Below are positions 1 to 11,885 of a DNA stretch of 64,000 nucleotides, one piece after another. Source of the DNA: Anthoceros angustus (lineage: Eukaryota > Streptophyta > Anthocerotopsida > Anthocerotales > Anthocerotaceae); assembly GCA_010909165.1 (NCBI GenBank), contig VJWM01000011.1, positions 558,001 through 622,000 of the forward strand, read 5' to 3'. Positions within the stretch are counted from its first letter, which is position 1, and each line of letters opens with the position of its first letter. Made by a program: the position numbers and the translations under genes. A model generated the notes under the pieces. That model did no database searches. It worked only from the letters and a program-made list of their open reading frames with translations, and was not told the origin of the DNA.

Positions 1-564
1 GCAGGCCAATGGGCGAGCCAGGCGGACGCCGGAAATCTTCGCAGCCAATGGCAGGCGGCGGCCAGTAATCTTGTGCCAGCTTCCGTGTGTGTCGAGGCAA
101 GGCGTGGGGCGGGCCCTGGCGGACAGATAATTTCGGCCTAGACAAAGATTTCGGTTTCGACACCATGTAAATTAGGGCATCCGGAAACGGATAGACTTGG
201 GCACGCTTTTGGGCTTTCTGTTGTTGTTCTACTGTAAGTAGATAAGCATGCATCCACAACCTTGGGATGGGCGTGCACGAGGAAGGTCTCTCAGGACTCC
301 AGGGACTGTGCACTGACCACTGTTTCCTTGTCTGGTAGGGGCCCAGGCTTGCTTGCAGAGCATGCCTCTTTGATGCCCTTCTAGAATATGGGGGAAAGAA
401 GACAAGACACATCTTGTGGTGGTTGTTTTCACTGCCGTCCACAAAGGCCGAGACAGCACAATAATATGTATGTCCGTATGTACATCCTGATGAGTGCGGA
501 CACTAGTATTTCTGGGTTCACTACCCAGGAGGCTGGTTGGGAGGGAGAGTGCTGCAGTACATGT
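1..564. other. no gene recognised; 3' flank of QPT
   Basis: Nothing here resembles a known protein, RNA gene or repeat. The short open frames have no supporting splice signals or family similarity. The right-hand part is presumably the 3' untranslated region of the minus-strand gene that ends at 565. Confidence 0.5.
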
Positions 565-2676
565 CTAATTAGCTCGAATCTCTGGATGCGACCGCTCTCC
601 GACGGATAGAGCCAAGTCCGTGTCCACGTTGAGAGAGATGTCCAGGGCTTCTACCGAGTGTGTCAAAGCGCCGCTGACGACCACCGAGACAGTGAGGAGG
701 GTTAGTAGTGGGGATCCAAATGTACACGGAGGTGGGCTGTGAGAGCTTGGGAGGAGTACCTCGAAATGAATGTGACCCCGGTTGCTCCAATCTTGTGGAC
801 GGAAGACAAGGTCACGTTGCCAGAAGCCTGATGTTTTTTGGGGGCAATGTCACCTTTGTCAGCTGATGGTCGGCGTAGGGAGGAAGCTGTAACCGCAGAG
901 CAGTGGATGATGAGTTGTACCAACCTCAGTTTCAATCCGCCCGTTGATGAGTTGCAGAGCTTCCTCGAGCATGGATACATCTACATCTCCGTCCGGAAGT
1001 CGGACGACCATGTTGTCCAGCATAATTCGTGTTACTCTTCCTAGTCGCTTGTCTTGGCATTGTAGTACTTCTCTCACTTCATCTAGAGTCCGTGTTTCTA
1101 CCTGCAGGTAGTTAAAGCACGTGAAGAATGACCTGGATCTTCTTCGAGTAGAGATATTGCGTTCGTGCAGAAGCTGATAGACTAATCGCTAAAAATATAC
1201 TACAGCGAATACCTTGAAGTCAGAAGGCCAAAGAAAAGAAGCGGAGTAACTGGCTAGTACCTCGACGCCAATGTCGAGGTTATGTTCCTCGAGGTACTTT
1301 TCGACTGCGGAGATGGCTTGACTTATCCCACCAGCTACAGCAATATGGTTGTCCTTCACCATCACCATGTCAAAGAGGCCCATTCGGTGATTCTCTCCAC
1401 CACCTATCAATACCTGCACTACCTTTCTCAGCTATTCTGTGCTTACATGCTAGAAAGTTTGCACAGGGAGCGAAGTAATTCGTCTGACCGCCCACTTGTC
1501 GATTAGCCTCAAGCCCGGGACAGTCTTCCTCGTTTCCAGGATCCGGGCTGGTTTGGCGGCGTCTACCATCTTCTGCTTATCCACCAACATCAGCAGGACG
1601 CGGATTGAGGGCAGATTTTTGAACAAGGACAAGTGACGGTTTGGAGTACCCTTGTATTAGTGGCAATGCCGCTCATGCGCTGCATGAAGTTGAGCACGAC
1701 TCTCTCCGCCAGAAGAATGCTTCTTGCACTCCCTGCGCATGGCATGTTCTGAGTTCATGACCCAACTTCACCGTGCTCATCAGCACAAGAGCTGCGAGGA
1801 TACATCAACACACCCACCACGTACGACACCAAATTGCTGCCCCTTCCTTATCGAATCCCCATCCTGAGCAGTCCATTCAACCTGCCACTCAGCAAGTTCC
1901 AAATCTTTAGCTCCATGAAGTGACACAATTTGCAGGAAGCAAAGCTCAGTGACGGGCGGCATGTTTCACCTGCAGCTGCTGATCCACCTCCTGGAAAACA
2001 AGATTCGCCATGGCAATGCCAGCTATCACTCCATCAGCTTTAGCCAGGAACTGAGCCTCGGCTTCCACCTCTTGGGAGATGGTGGCCAAGCAGGTAACAT
2101 CACCTGCAGGCGGGAACTAGGTTAAGCAGAAATCATCGTCTTGCTCGGTTGCCACATCCTGAATCCAGAGCAACAGAAAAGGACCTTGATCTCCGGCATC
2201 CTCTGCAAGGGCCAGCTTGATCACATGTTGCAGATCGTACGTTGGGTGAGCAGGAAGAGGAATGGGGGACCTGGGATGCGATGTCTTGGCGCCAGCCTCT
2301 GCAACAATTGAAGCTGAACATCTGCTGCAAAACGCATGATTAGAGGGTAGAGTGCCGCCCCCAGACGGACGTACATCACCACATCGGCTTCCCACCTTAC
2401 AAATTGAGCACGGGATTGCACTTTCGCCGACCAAACCACACGTGGGATAGCAATCGCGTCTGCTCTCCAGTTCGGGAAGCTACCAGAATGCGTCAACAGT
2501 CCGGCCCATTCCTGTTGGTGGAAACCACACTGAGACGTGCACAAGCCTCTTCTCAGAGTCAGCGCCTCCATCCTCGTGCATGAATGCTTTCCGTCTGATT
2601 CCAAACCCCTAGTGCTCCAAAGGAAGGTTGTACAGCGGGCACCTAAAGCAAGGATTGCCCGGACAATATGTTGCAT
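565..2676 (-). CDS. QPT: quinolinate phosphoribosyltransferase, plastid (nicotinate-nucleotide pyrophosphorylase)
   Basis: Converts quinolinate and PRPP to nicotinate mononucleotide, CO2 and pyrophosphate, the entry step of de novo NAD synthesis, in plants located in plastids. Ten exons can be traced, all in consistent phase: 2571-2396, 2324-2185, 2103-1970, 1881-1818, 1732-1650, 1572-1489, 1413-1261, 1101-925, 827-760, 673-565, giving 395 residues. Recognisable blocks in order are [19 protein letters not shown] (start of the core), [33 protein letters not shown] (PRPP/quinolinate-binding Arg), [12 protein letters not shown] and [21 protein letters not shown]. The first 100 or so residues are unlike the core and should be the transit peptide. 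An in-frame upstream ATG at 2676 would add 35 residues, so the start is uncertain. The exon 2 acceptor is a tandem NAGNAG (2321 or 2324). The core is complete and no inactivating change is seen. GALK lies 303 bp upstream on the same strand; that gap shows nothing else. Confidence 0.93.
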
Positions 2677-2979
2677 AAACTTCTTCCTCCTTCTTGCAAG
2701 GCTGTAAGCTTCTCGTCACGCAAGCCAAGAGCCAAACCTAGATGTCGCTGCTGGTTTGAGAAATTGCAGTCTCATGCTACACAGGTTTCACAAACGCATA
2801 TTGCAAGTAGCATGAAGTATAAAGCTCGCTCACAGCTAACAGCGGCAGCTACACCCTTGTAAGGCCGGATACCGATGTGTTTCGGCAGATGTGAAAATTC
2901 TCTCGAGGAGTGCATAACAAAACAGTATTCCACCAAAAGAAATGGAGAAACTTAAACAATCACTGGGAACATCGCTTCT

Positions 2980-5922
2980 TCACAATTTCAAAATGGCTGC
3001 ACCCCCGGAGGGTTTTGAAGCAAAGAGATACAGGTCGAGGTCTTCAGGTTTGATGGTTCCGTTTTGGATGAGGGGCTTGTAATACTTCTCCTGCAAAACC
3101 AAGGTTTCTCAGTTAGGAATCGTCTCATCTGCCAAGAGGTGATCCATTAGGTGGGTAAGCATGCCTTCAACGCAGTCTCGAAAGAAGGAACATCATTCTC
3201 CTTCACGAGCGCTACGACACAGCCTCCCCATCCTGCTCCGGTTAGTCTTGCACCCACTGCTCCACTGGCTCGGCAGACTCTCACAAGTTCCTCTAGCTCA
3301 GGACAGCTGACACAGGAACACCGGAAGGGGGTCAGAACCAGAGTCATTTTCATGCTCAAATGAGAGATGCTATAGAGAAAGAGCACCTGCACTCGTACAA
3401 CTGGCTGCAGCTCGTGTGGCTTTTGTTCATAAGGTCACCCAGCCTCTCCAGGATGTCATCCTCACTACGCAGAACCACATAAATGTGACTTGGCAATTTT
3501 AGATGCTTGTTCACACCATCAACTCTAACCAAGGATGACACGAAGCATACCCAGTTGATGCACAAGCAATGAATGTGGAAGCAATGTGATGCCGAGCACT
3601 ACCTGCTACTTAGCTGAACAGCTTTTCGGAACAGGTGGACGCGCTCGGCTTCACAATATACATGAGCTGCCCTCTTAAGTGTTGCCAGGACGATTGAACA
3701 AAAGTATCTTCCTCAGTCACCGCAAACCAGAGATAGCCAAGAGGTGAATTACACTCTGGGACAGGCAATATGTCAATGCTCACCTGGAAAAGCTTGAAGT
3801 CCTTTGCAGCTGAAAGAACTGCTAGAGAGCTTGGCGAAGATGACATGATTGAATCAAGACTTCTTCCCAGGATAGTTTCTAATTCTGCCCTGGTGTAAGG
3901 CTCCTCATGTAGGTTGTCCTGGTAGCAGTAGTAGAATATGAGGACTCCAACATTGTGAGGCAATAACAGATTGATCGTGGGTGGTAAAGACCTTCAAACC
4001 TCATGGAACAGCTGCTTACTTGAACTGCTAGAAGAGCACCTGCAGCACCCCGTGAAGCAGAATAGGACACACAAAGGCCCTCCACATTCGAGAGTGTTTC
4101 CACTGATTTTACTACATCTTCAGCAGACATGCCTAGCTTAACTCCTAGAACCATCTGATTCATCATAACCAGAAATTCAGTGATATCATCCAAAACTTCC
4201 ATACAGGGTGATCACAGCAGAAGTAATGTCGTCCAAAGAAGGATCCGACTTACAGCAGCTAGTCGACACTCGACAACCCGATTGTTATAATTGGTAGCTG
4301 CGGTCACAGCTTTTTTAGATTCTGTGAGAGAATTGGCAATAACAAACGTGCCACCAGATGGAAGCACTACGTCACTTGCATGAATCGGGTCAAAGTCAAT
4401 CAACTTCGCAACCCCACGTCTGGCCATAATGGAAATTGCCTGCGGCAAGGACATCCACACAGTCTGTTACAAAACCATCTGAGTGGTCGATGGAGTGCCT
4501 TGAGGATGCATCGCATCCCGTTCCTCCTCTTGCCACAAACACTCATAGAAATCCTCTGTTCCTGGTCCTTGACGGGTGCTGAAAGTTCAGAACAAGGAAC
4601 TGAAGTTACCTGATCCATGCCACCTGATTGGGTACCAACATGGCGTTCACATTTGCATGCGAATTCTGCAATCTCTTTCTGCCCAAGAACATCGTAACGA
4701 GCTGATCAGAATAAGGAGGGAGGACTTTGAGCGTTTCTTCGGTCCTCCTAATATCATAACGTGGTGGTACAAAACCTTGCTACCATCACATGCGCTAACA
4801 CGCCCCGACATCGTTGCTATCCGTCCTAGCATACCTTTGTAAAAACAAGACTGTGAACAGCTGATATCGAAACCACTGAAGCACAAACTAGCGAAGACGA
4901 ACTGGATAAGCCTGCTCCTGTGCATAAGCTGGCGTGAGGAGGAGATGTAAGAGAGTGCACCTTAGTGAAACTGAGACCTAGCGCTGCCATAATTGCAATT
5001 GCAGAGGAGCACACAATAGCTGCAGAGCTTGATAAACCAGCTCCTGCATGACTTAGATGCGCTATGGCTCAGCTCAAATGCGCACTCCAAAACCAAGAGC
5101 ACGAAACCCCAACAGCAGAAAAGACACAAACCTCGAGGAACAATGCCATCGACCAACAAGTTCAGTCCCTCATACGACCGCCCAAGATCTCTTAGGTGCT
5201 CAAACACACCTATGTACCTGCAGAAGAAAAAACGTCAGGATCACAGACTATCAACCTCTGCAAGCACTGAGACGAGCATTTCCAGAGGACAAGACCAGTC
5301 GCTTACCCACACAGTACATAGTTTGCCCAAACATGGTTCCCTCGATCCACCTCCTACAAACAGAAGGGCCAGCTGTAGACCGCTGTTATACCTCTCAATG
5401 CATGCCGTCCTGTCCCAATAATGCCAAGAAACAAGGAATTTTGCGACAGCAGGTGCCTGCAGACTACGAGAGACCCCCACCTGAAGAGGATCTGCAGGAA
5501 AGGAATAACTCTGGAAGTCGTCAGCCTCAATGTTGGCCACATGCAGCTGCGGGATGTCTTCGTCAGAATACCTGCGCCCGATGGCCACAATGGTGTCGTG
5601 ACGAATTGCCATGGGCAGCACCGAGTATCCCTCATAATCGATATGCTCTCCGATCAAATTCACCCGCCCTGAACTCATCATCACATCTCAGGAACCCTCA
5701 GACACGAACAGGAACATGTCAAAACAAGCATACGGCAGTGGTGGTGTGACAAGCAGCACCTGGCGCTCTTGCAAAAAGCTCAGGCTCCTCCCCGTACATC
5801 TCCTGGAAGCTCTTCTTGAGAATTGCGTACCGCTCCTGCGCGGCCTCCAGCTCGGGCCCTTCCCCGTACACATCCTCCAAGCGGGTGAGGACAGGCACGC
5901 TCTCATCCTCATCCGAAGCCAT
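2980..5922 (-). CDS. GALK: galactokinase (GHMP kinase family)
   Basis: Phosphorylates alpha-D-galactose with ATP to galactose-1-phosphate in the cytosol, allowing salvage of cell-wall galactose. Thirteen exons: 5922-5760, 5668-5481, 5353-5307, 5217-5132, 5043-4961, 4678-4610, 4439-4254, 4154-4020, 3918-3784, 3673-3603, 3464-3387, 3306-3165, 3090-2980. They total 497 residues, matching the Arabidopsis enzyme (about 496). All three family signatures are present: [14 protein letters not shown] near residue 55, the ATP-binding GAGLSSSAA near 163, and LTGAGWGGC near 440. [11 protein letters not shown], with the catalytic Asp region, lies near 203. The residue before the second signature is Arg where Thr is usual (VPRG-AGLSSS). 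The ATG at 5922 is chosen because it gives the usual N-terminus (acidic stretch, then VYGEG). The last intron uses a GC donor. The protein looks intact and functional. Confidence 0.95.
3091..3164 (-). other. GC-AG intron in GALK
   Basis: No GT dinucleotide is positioned to end exon 12. Joining AAG (ending at 3165) to GAG (starting at 3090) restores ALK-EKYYKP exactly as in galactokinases, so the intron reads GCATGC...TTTTGCAG. GC donors are a known minor class of the major spliceosome. Confidence 0.75.
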
Positions 5923-6059
5923 GGCAGCGCAGAAAAACAAACGCCAAGATCACAGCCCCTCAGAGCACCCGAAGCCCGTGACAGCAGTCTCATAACCCGC
6001 GAACCCAACAACGCGAGGCCCAAAATGGAAGAACCCAACACGCCATTTCTGCCGGGTAT

Positions 6060-7335
6060 TCGGAATCGATGGAATCGGATTGCGACGAACCCACGTCAGC
6101 CTTCGGGTAACAACCCACACGCCCGCCAGAGCCTTCCAGGCTACTTTTGTCAGAGGCAGCGCGAGCAGGAAATTTCTGACCTCCGCCATGTCACGTCAGC
6201 TGGAGGTTGAGGCGGCGGAGCAGCCTTTCACGTCCAGTTCAGTCTCTGGAGACTGGGGCGGCTGAAGCTCCCCGCTCCTAGTGCCGGAACAGCACGGGCA
6301 GGCAGAGGCAAGACTGAGGCATTGAGTGGAATCTGCCTACCTAGGACATCCATGATGTGCCTGCTGATGAAGGCATGTACTGGTCGAACAGACCCACCGT
6401 TCTGAAGCCCCGGATGGCTCTGCTCTCCGATTACTCGCAATACGTTGCTCCCTGCTAGCCAATTTCGGCACGCCTTGTCGAGCTTGGTTGAGCTCAATTT
6501 CCAGCCTCCGAGAGGTGGACCATCCAGCAAGTGGAGTCGTGATAGAGCAAGCATAGAGAGGATAATGGTAAGGAAGAGCATGATGGTGAGGAAGAGGATG
6601 ATGGTAAGGGAGAGCATGGACGTGCGGGACTTGCTTCCTGGGGAGGGGGTCCAATTCCGTTGCCGTTGCAAGCGAGGCAGGGTTTGTGAAGCCATCCCCG
6701 TCCCCTTCCAGCTGGAAACAGCAACTGGCTGTTCCTTCTCCATCGTTGTCTGCCTCACTGCTGGCATTGCAACGCACAGCTCCAGCAGAGCTCCAAAAGA
6801 GAGCAAAATCGATAATCGACAAACACTGTGAGGACGATTAGTGTGAGGTTGCTGAAGGCACTGGCCAGTAGGAACCATAGCAGCCGTTGCTCATGCTTCC
6901 CACCCTCTCAAACTTCAGGTTTCCGTCATAGCCATAGCAACCATTTCTCATGCTTCCCACCCTTTCAAGCTTCAGGCTTCCATCACACGACGAGCCGTAA
7001 AACGCTTTGCGGAAAAGGAAACTTCCCAACGATAAACCACAAGTTTCGAACGAACTGAACAGAGGGCAGTCCATACGGTACGCCGGAAGTGATTGATTTT
7101 CTGCCTGCACTGTGGGTTCCTCCTCCTTCTCTGGCCCCTCGACTTAACGGGTTGCAGTTTTCGAGTCTCAAGGTGTGCGATGTTCTTGTTCCCGAGTCGA
7201 AAATTCTGAACTGGAATTCTGTCAATTCTGAGCATAAGTTACCATGTGCTGGAAGACTTTGCAAGTCGGGAGAACTGTGAAACCTTAATTCGGAGGGTGG
7301 AGACTTCGGTGGACAACTTTGATCCCTCGACCACT
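6060..7335 (+). repeat. segmental copy of the 5' part of the dioxygenase locus at 39.6-40.7 kb
   Basis: Runs parallel to about 39,600-40,735 with recognisable identity over nearly its whole length (shared blocks around 6,180-6,450, 6,870-7,080 and 7,090-7,330). It starts upstream of the presumed promoter and ends inside exon 2 of the dioxygenase gene. At about 7,335-7,350 the similarity switches abruptly to the leader of PPR-B (32,955 onward), so PPR-A's upstream region is a chimera of two segments that are both still present further right. The part at 5,923-6,060 is the GALK upstream region and shows no other gene. Confidence 0.8.
7110..7335 (+). pseudogene. 5' relic of phytanoyl-CoA dioxygenase-like gene (exons 1-2)
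   Basis: Two stretches correspond to exon 1 (7,112-7,171) and the first part of exon 2 (7,240-7,332) of the gene at 40,496. The start ATG of the intact copy reads GTG here, the exon 1 frame is altered, and the acceptor TAG before exon 2 has been lost. Homology ends at the codons for FDPST. It is a dead fragment with no catalytic residues. Confidence 0.75.
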
Positions 7336-7803
7336 CGGACAGGACACAAGTGTCCACGAAGCTTTCTGTCTCTGTGACTGCTACCTGTTCGCGCCCTGCG
7401 AAGTCGTCCAACATGGTAGAACCTCCTTCTTCATCAGCTGACCTTAGCAGCCCGAAGTCAACCATGAGCATGCGTGGAAGAAGGTTGCAGGTGCCAATGC
7501 TACAATTCTCCGGTGCAGGTTCAGGTCCAGGTGCAAGTGTCAATGTCCGGGTGAGGTGCAGGTTCCAATACTGCTTTCTCCAGGTGCAGTCCAACCTTGC
7601 TATTCTCCAGCAATTTCCCAGGTCCTAGCACAGCTTCATTGCCCGCTGTCCACCAGCTTTGTAGGCACTGCCATTCACCGTCCAGGTCAGTCCACCAACC
7701 CTGGCCTGGCTGCTGTGGAGGCTGTGGGTTAGGGGGCGTAGCGAGGACGCCGTTGTGAGCGGCCTAGTCTTGTCCATGCCCCTCCGACAGCGGTCCCTGA
7801 ACG
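7336..7803 (+). other. leader region shared by PPR-A and PPR-B
   Basis: This stretch is nearly the same as 32,955-33,398 upstream of PPR-B. It contains many short CAGGT-type repeats (around 7,488-7,600) and a frame of about 90 codons ending at 7,628 that stays open in both copies. No coding similarity is recognised, and conservation may simply reflect recent duplication. Probably promoter and 5' untranslated region. Confidence 0.4.
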
Positions 7804-10800
7804 ATGGCCACAGCGAAGGCTGAAGCTTCTTTTCTTCTCCTTGCACGTCATTGGCTTTCAGGCGGGATCCAACAAATTGGTGTGTGTACAGGGATTCTAC
7901 GAGGAGCTCATGGTAACCTCATCCTAGTGACTCGACCCCTGGCAAGCAAAGCCTCCAGGTGCAGCAGTGTAAGGAGCCCAGCACTTCCAGTTCTGGAAAA
8001 GTGTGTGGGTAGGGACGTGTTTTCCAGCGATGGTCGTTGCCAGGAGCAGGAGCACTTGTGGCAACAATTCTTTCTGGACCCTACCATGTGGTGGGACAAC
8101 AGACGAGATAAGAAGAGCTCCCGTTCTCCTGACTTCCGGCGAAAGGGGTCCGAGGAGCTCCTGCTAACCTCATCTAGGAGTCGACCCCTGGCAAGCAAAG
8201 CCTCAGGTGCAGCAGTGTAAGGAGCCCAGCACTTCCACTTCTGGAAAAGTGTGGGTAGGGACGGTTTTCCAGCGATGGTCGTTGCCAGGAGCAGGAGCAC
8301 TTGTGGCAACAATTTTTCTGGACCCTACCATGTGGTGGGACAACAGACGAGATAAGAAGAGCTCCCGTTCTCGCCTGACTTCCGGCGAAAGGGGTCCGGA
8401 GGTGCTGTGCTTAAACAACATGTTCAAGCCAGCTTGGGTTGATGAGCAGCTCATTTCCTTGGATATGCAGATGGGCCATGGTGCCAGTGTAAGGAGCCCA
8501 GCACTTCCACATCCGATGCGTCATGGTGCCTCTCCTTCCAAGTCCAGGTCTCAGGGTAAGCCTGAACCTGGGAGGCGCTCAGGATCGGTAATGGGCGTCA
8601 TTACTGCTGTTACCGTGAGCACGTTATGCCAGCAGGGGAAGCTATCTGAGGCCGTTGGAGCCCTGGAATCTCTGGCGCACACAGACTCTCCCATTTCTCA
8701 GTCTCTGTTCTACACTGTGCTGAAACTGTGTACAGCCAAGAAGGATTTAGTTGTGGGGCGACGAGTTCATGATCTCATTGTCAAACTTGGGTACGAGTCG
8801 AGTGCATACTTGGGGAACCATATCCTGCGCATGTATGCATGTGGAGGTAGGCTACAGGAGGCTATGGATGTGCTCACCAGGGTCCGCAAACCAGATGCCT
8901 TCATGTGGTCCTCCATAATATCTGCATACGCTAAGCATGGGAGAGCTAAGGAAGCCGTACAACTGTACCATAAGATGCGTTGGTCAGGGGTGAAGGCGGA
9001 TGCTCACGTCTTTGTAGCTGCCCTTCAAGCTTGTGCATTTGCTGCCGACTTGGAATCTGGCAGAAAAGTGCACCATGATGTGGTGCGGAGTGGCATTCCT
9101 ACTAACTTGATTGTTGGCAACTGCTTGGTGGACATGTATGCAAAATGTGGCCAACTGAAAGATGCACGCCAGGTTTTTGACAGCATGGCCACCAAGGATG
9201 TGGTGACATGGACTGCCCTGATATCTGGGTATGCAAAATGTGGTGAACTGGAAGATGCACGCCAGGTTTTTGACAGCATGAACAGAAAGGATGTTGTGAC
9301 GTGGACTGCCCTGATATCTGGGTATGCGCAGCAAGGACGAAGAGGCGCTTGTGTGTATGGACAAATGGAGCAAGAGGGCCTGATTTTGGCTGACCGTTTT
9401 ACTTTTGCTTGTCTTTTGAAGGCCTGTGCAAGCACTGGTGCCTTACAGAAGGGCAGGCAGCTGCACTCACAGATTGTGAAAGAGGACTGCTGGATGACAT
9501 AGTGTGGCAACTGCCTGGTGGACATGTATGCAAAATGTGGTGAACTGGAAGATGCACGCCAGGTTTTTGACAGCATGACAAAGGATGTGGTGACATGGAA
9601 TGCCCTGATTGCTGCAGGGACTCGGCCAAGAGGCGCTTGTGTATGGACAGATGGAGGAGGCAGGCCTTATTTTGGCTAACCATGTTACTTTTGCTTGCCT
9701 TCTGAAGGCCTGTGCAAGCACTGGTGCCTTACAGAAGGGCAGGCAGCTGCACTCACAGATTGTCAAAAGAGGACTGCTGGATAATGTAGTGTTGGGCAAC
9801 TGCGTGGTGGACATGTATGCAAAATGTGGTGAACTGGAAGATGCACGCCAGGTTTTTGACAGCATGGCCGCAAAGGATGTGGTGACATGGAATGCCCTGT
9901 TAGCTGGATATGCACAGCAAGGACTCGGCCAAGAGGCGCTTGTTGTGTATGAACGAATGGAGCAGGAGGGCCTGATTGTGTCTGACCATGTTACTTTTGC
10001 TTGCCTTTTGAAGGCCTGTGGAAGCACTGGTGCCTTACAGAAGGGCAGGCAGCTGCACTCACAGATTGTGAAAGGACTGCTGGATAACGTGTTGGGCAAC
10101 TGCCTGGTGGACATGTATGCAAAATGTGGTGAACTGGAAGATGCACGCCAGGTTTTTGACAGCATGAACACAAAGGATGTGGTGACATGGAATGCCCTGA
10201 TATCTGGGTATGGTACTTGTGATGAAGGTCACAGGCACTAGCTTGTTTTGAGGAGATGTTAGGTTGCCGGTATTCAGCCTAATGATGTTACTTTTACTTG
10301 CCTTTTAGTAGCATGCAGTCATGGGGACTGGTCCACGAGGGTCGCAAGCACTTTGATTCCATGGCTGAACAGCATGGCATCAAACCTACTATTGAGCATT
10401 ATAATTGCATGATTGATCTTCTTGGGCGTGCAGGCCATTTAGATGAGGCAGAGAAGATGCTATTATCATGTGAGGGCCAAAGTAATGTTGTGGGCTTGAC
10501 GTCTTGTTGAATGCCTGCAAAAGTCACGGGATATAGAGAGGGCGATGTGGTGTTTTGAAAGCATTGTTAGGCTGGACCCCCAGCAGGCGTCTGCATATGT
10601 GCTCATGGCCAATGCCTATGCAGATGCAGGCAGGTGGACCGATGTAGACAGGATTGAAACACAGAGAAGGGCAGGCAGGAGCTTACAAGAAGCCTGCATT
10701 GGCGACCATTGAGGTGAATAAGCAGGTACATAGATTTATGGTGGGAGAAAGGAGAGAGGATATTGCGCTTAAGGTAGAGAGCACGAATGCACGTCTGAAG

Positions 10801-11087
10801 CAGGAAGGAGGCCACGTACCTCACACAAGTTGGTGTTGAAGCCACTGTGTGAGAAGGAAAAGGAAGATGCGCTTTGTGGGCATGCTGAGAAGCTAGCTCT
10901 GGCGTTTGGTCTCTTGAACACTGAGTGGGACACCTCTGGTGGTAACGAAGAATCTACGCATGTGCAGTGACTGCCACAGTTCCACGGAGATCATGTCAAG
11001 GCTTGAACAAAGAGACATTGTGGTAAGGGATGGGTACCGTGTGCATCGATTCGCAGCTGGTTGTTGCAGTTGTCAAGGTCGACCGTG
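7804..11087 (+). pseudogene. PPR-A: PLS-class PPR editing factor with G-R-P DYW domain, frameshifted
   Basis: Ancestral order: N-terminal targeting region from ATG 7804; a conserved pre-repeat segment with LNNMFKPAWVDEQL; PPR motifs from about 8,600 (LFYTVLKLCTAKKDLVVGRR, then repeated VDMYAKCGELEDARQVF and DVVTWNALLAGYAQQG blocks); E motifs from about 10,300; DYW cassette 10,690-11,087 ending CCSCQGRP. The PLS triplets from 9,100 to 10,230 are almost identical to one another, so the array grew recently. Breaks: a 247-bp tandem duplication at 7,918-8,390, a stop near 9,500 from a lost base, further frameshifts near 9,620, 10,235 and 10,500, and two in the DYW cassette (a missing A at 10,826 and missing CC at 10,923). 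Family role: a sequence-specific organelle RNA editing factor. As written the gene cannot make a full protein. Because nearly all breaks are 1-2 base gaps, an assembly cause is possible. Confidence 0.8.
7918..8390 (+). repeat. tandem duplication (about 247 bp x 2) in the PPR-A N-terminal region
   Basis: Both copies run from CTCATC...CGACCCCTGGCAAGC through the codons WWDNRRDKKSS. The second copy begins near 8,165. PPR-B has only one copy. The junction sits at GAGGAGCT, an 8-bp word present at both ancestral ends. The duplication introduces an in-frame stop at 8,218. Confidence 0.8.
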
Positions 11088-11593
11088 AGAAAGATTGGAG
11101 GACTGCACCGAGCTCAAGTGTGTATGCCGAAGAATTTTGCATTTTCTTTCTAGGGTGTATGTGCTTGGTTATCTCCATCCCTGTCCAAACGGACTGTGAA
11201 AGACTGTTTTGAAAGAGGGATTGGACACAACACCTCAGACCCTCTAGCAGATAAGGATTTCAGCTACTTTCTTCGTATTGTTGAGGCTCCAAAAACTTCA
11301 GACTACAGCTTGTGACTTGGACAAGACTCTTAGGGCTTAACGGACACACCTTCGAAGCAACCAACTGCACACAATGACAGCCCACTGATCAGACGTTTGC
11401 CTTTGATGCGGGACAAGGAAAAATGAAGAGTTCCCTAGGTTCTCGGCCTGCGGGCAAAACCTCGGATCACTGTCAACACAACTTTCAGCATACAAGTACA
11501 CGATACACAATACAGATGAGGCCACTTCCCGTACACACACAACTGAGGCAGCATACAACTAGTCTCATGAACAGACGTTGCAGAAGGCCTGCC

Positions 11594-11885
11594 TTAAGCA
11601 GGAAGGAGGCCACGTACCTCACACAAAGTTGGTGTTGAAGCCACTGTGTGAGAAGGAAAAGGAAGATGCGCTTTGTGGGCATGCTGAGAAGCTAGCTCTG
11701 GCGTTTGGTCTCTTGAACACTGAGTGGGACACCTCTGGTGGTAACGAAGAATCTACGCATGTGCAGTGACTGCCACAGTTCCACGGAGATCATGTCAAGG
11801 CTTGAACAGAGAGACATTGTTGTAAGGGATGGGTACCGTGTGCATCGATTCGCAGCTGGTTGTTGCAGTTGTCAAGGTCGACCGT
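11594..11885 (+). pseudogene. DYW (G-R-P) cassette, array copy 2, frameshifted
   Basis: Starts abruptly at the codons KQEGGHVPHTK and ends CCSCQGRP. It has the HAEK and CSDCH metal-binding motifs. Two bases are missing after the codons for LLNT (ACTGAGTGG for ACTCCGAGTGG), as in copy 1, breaking the frame between the two motifs. No PPR repeats and no start codon are attached. Confidence 0.7.

Noticed and set aside
9467-10171. Minus-strand open frame of about 230 codons across PPR-A, repeated in PPR-B
   Set aside because: Exact antisense of the PPR triplets; the repetition follows from the repeats on the plus strand.
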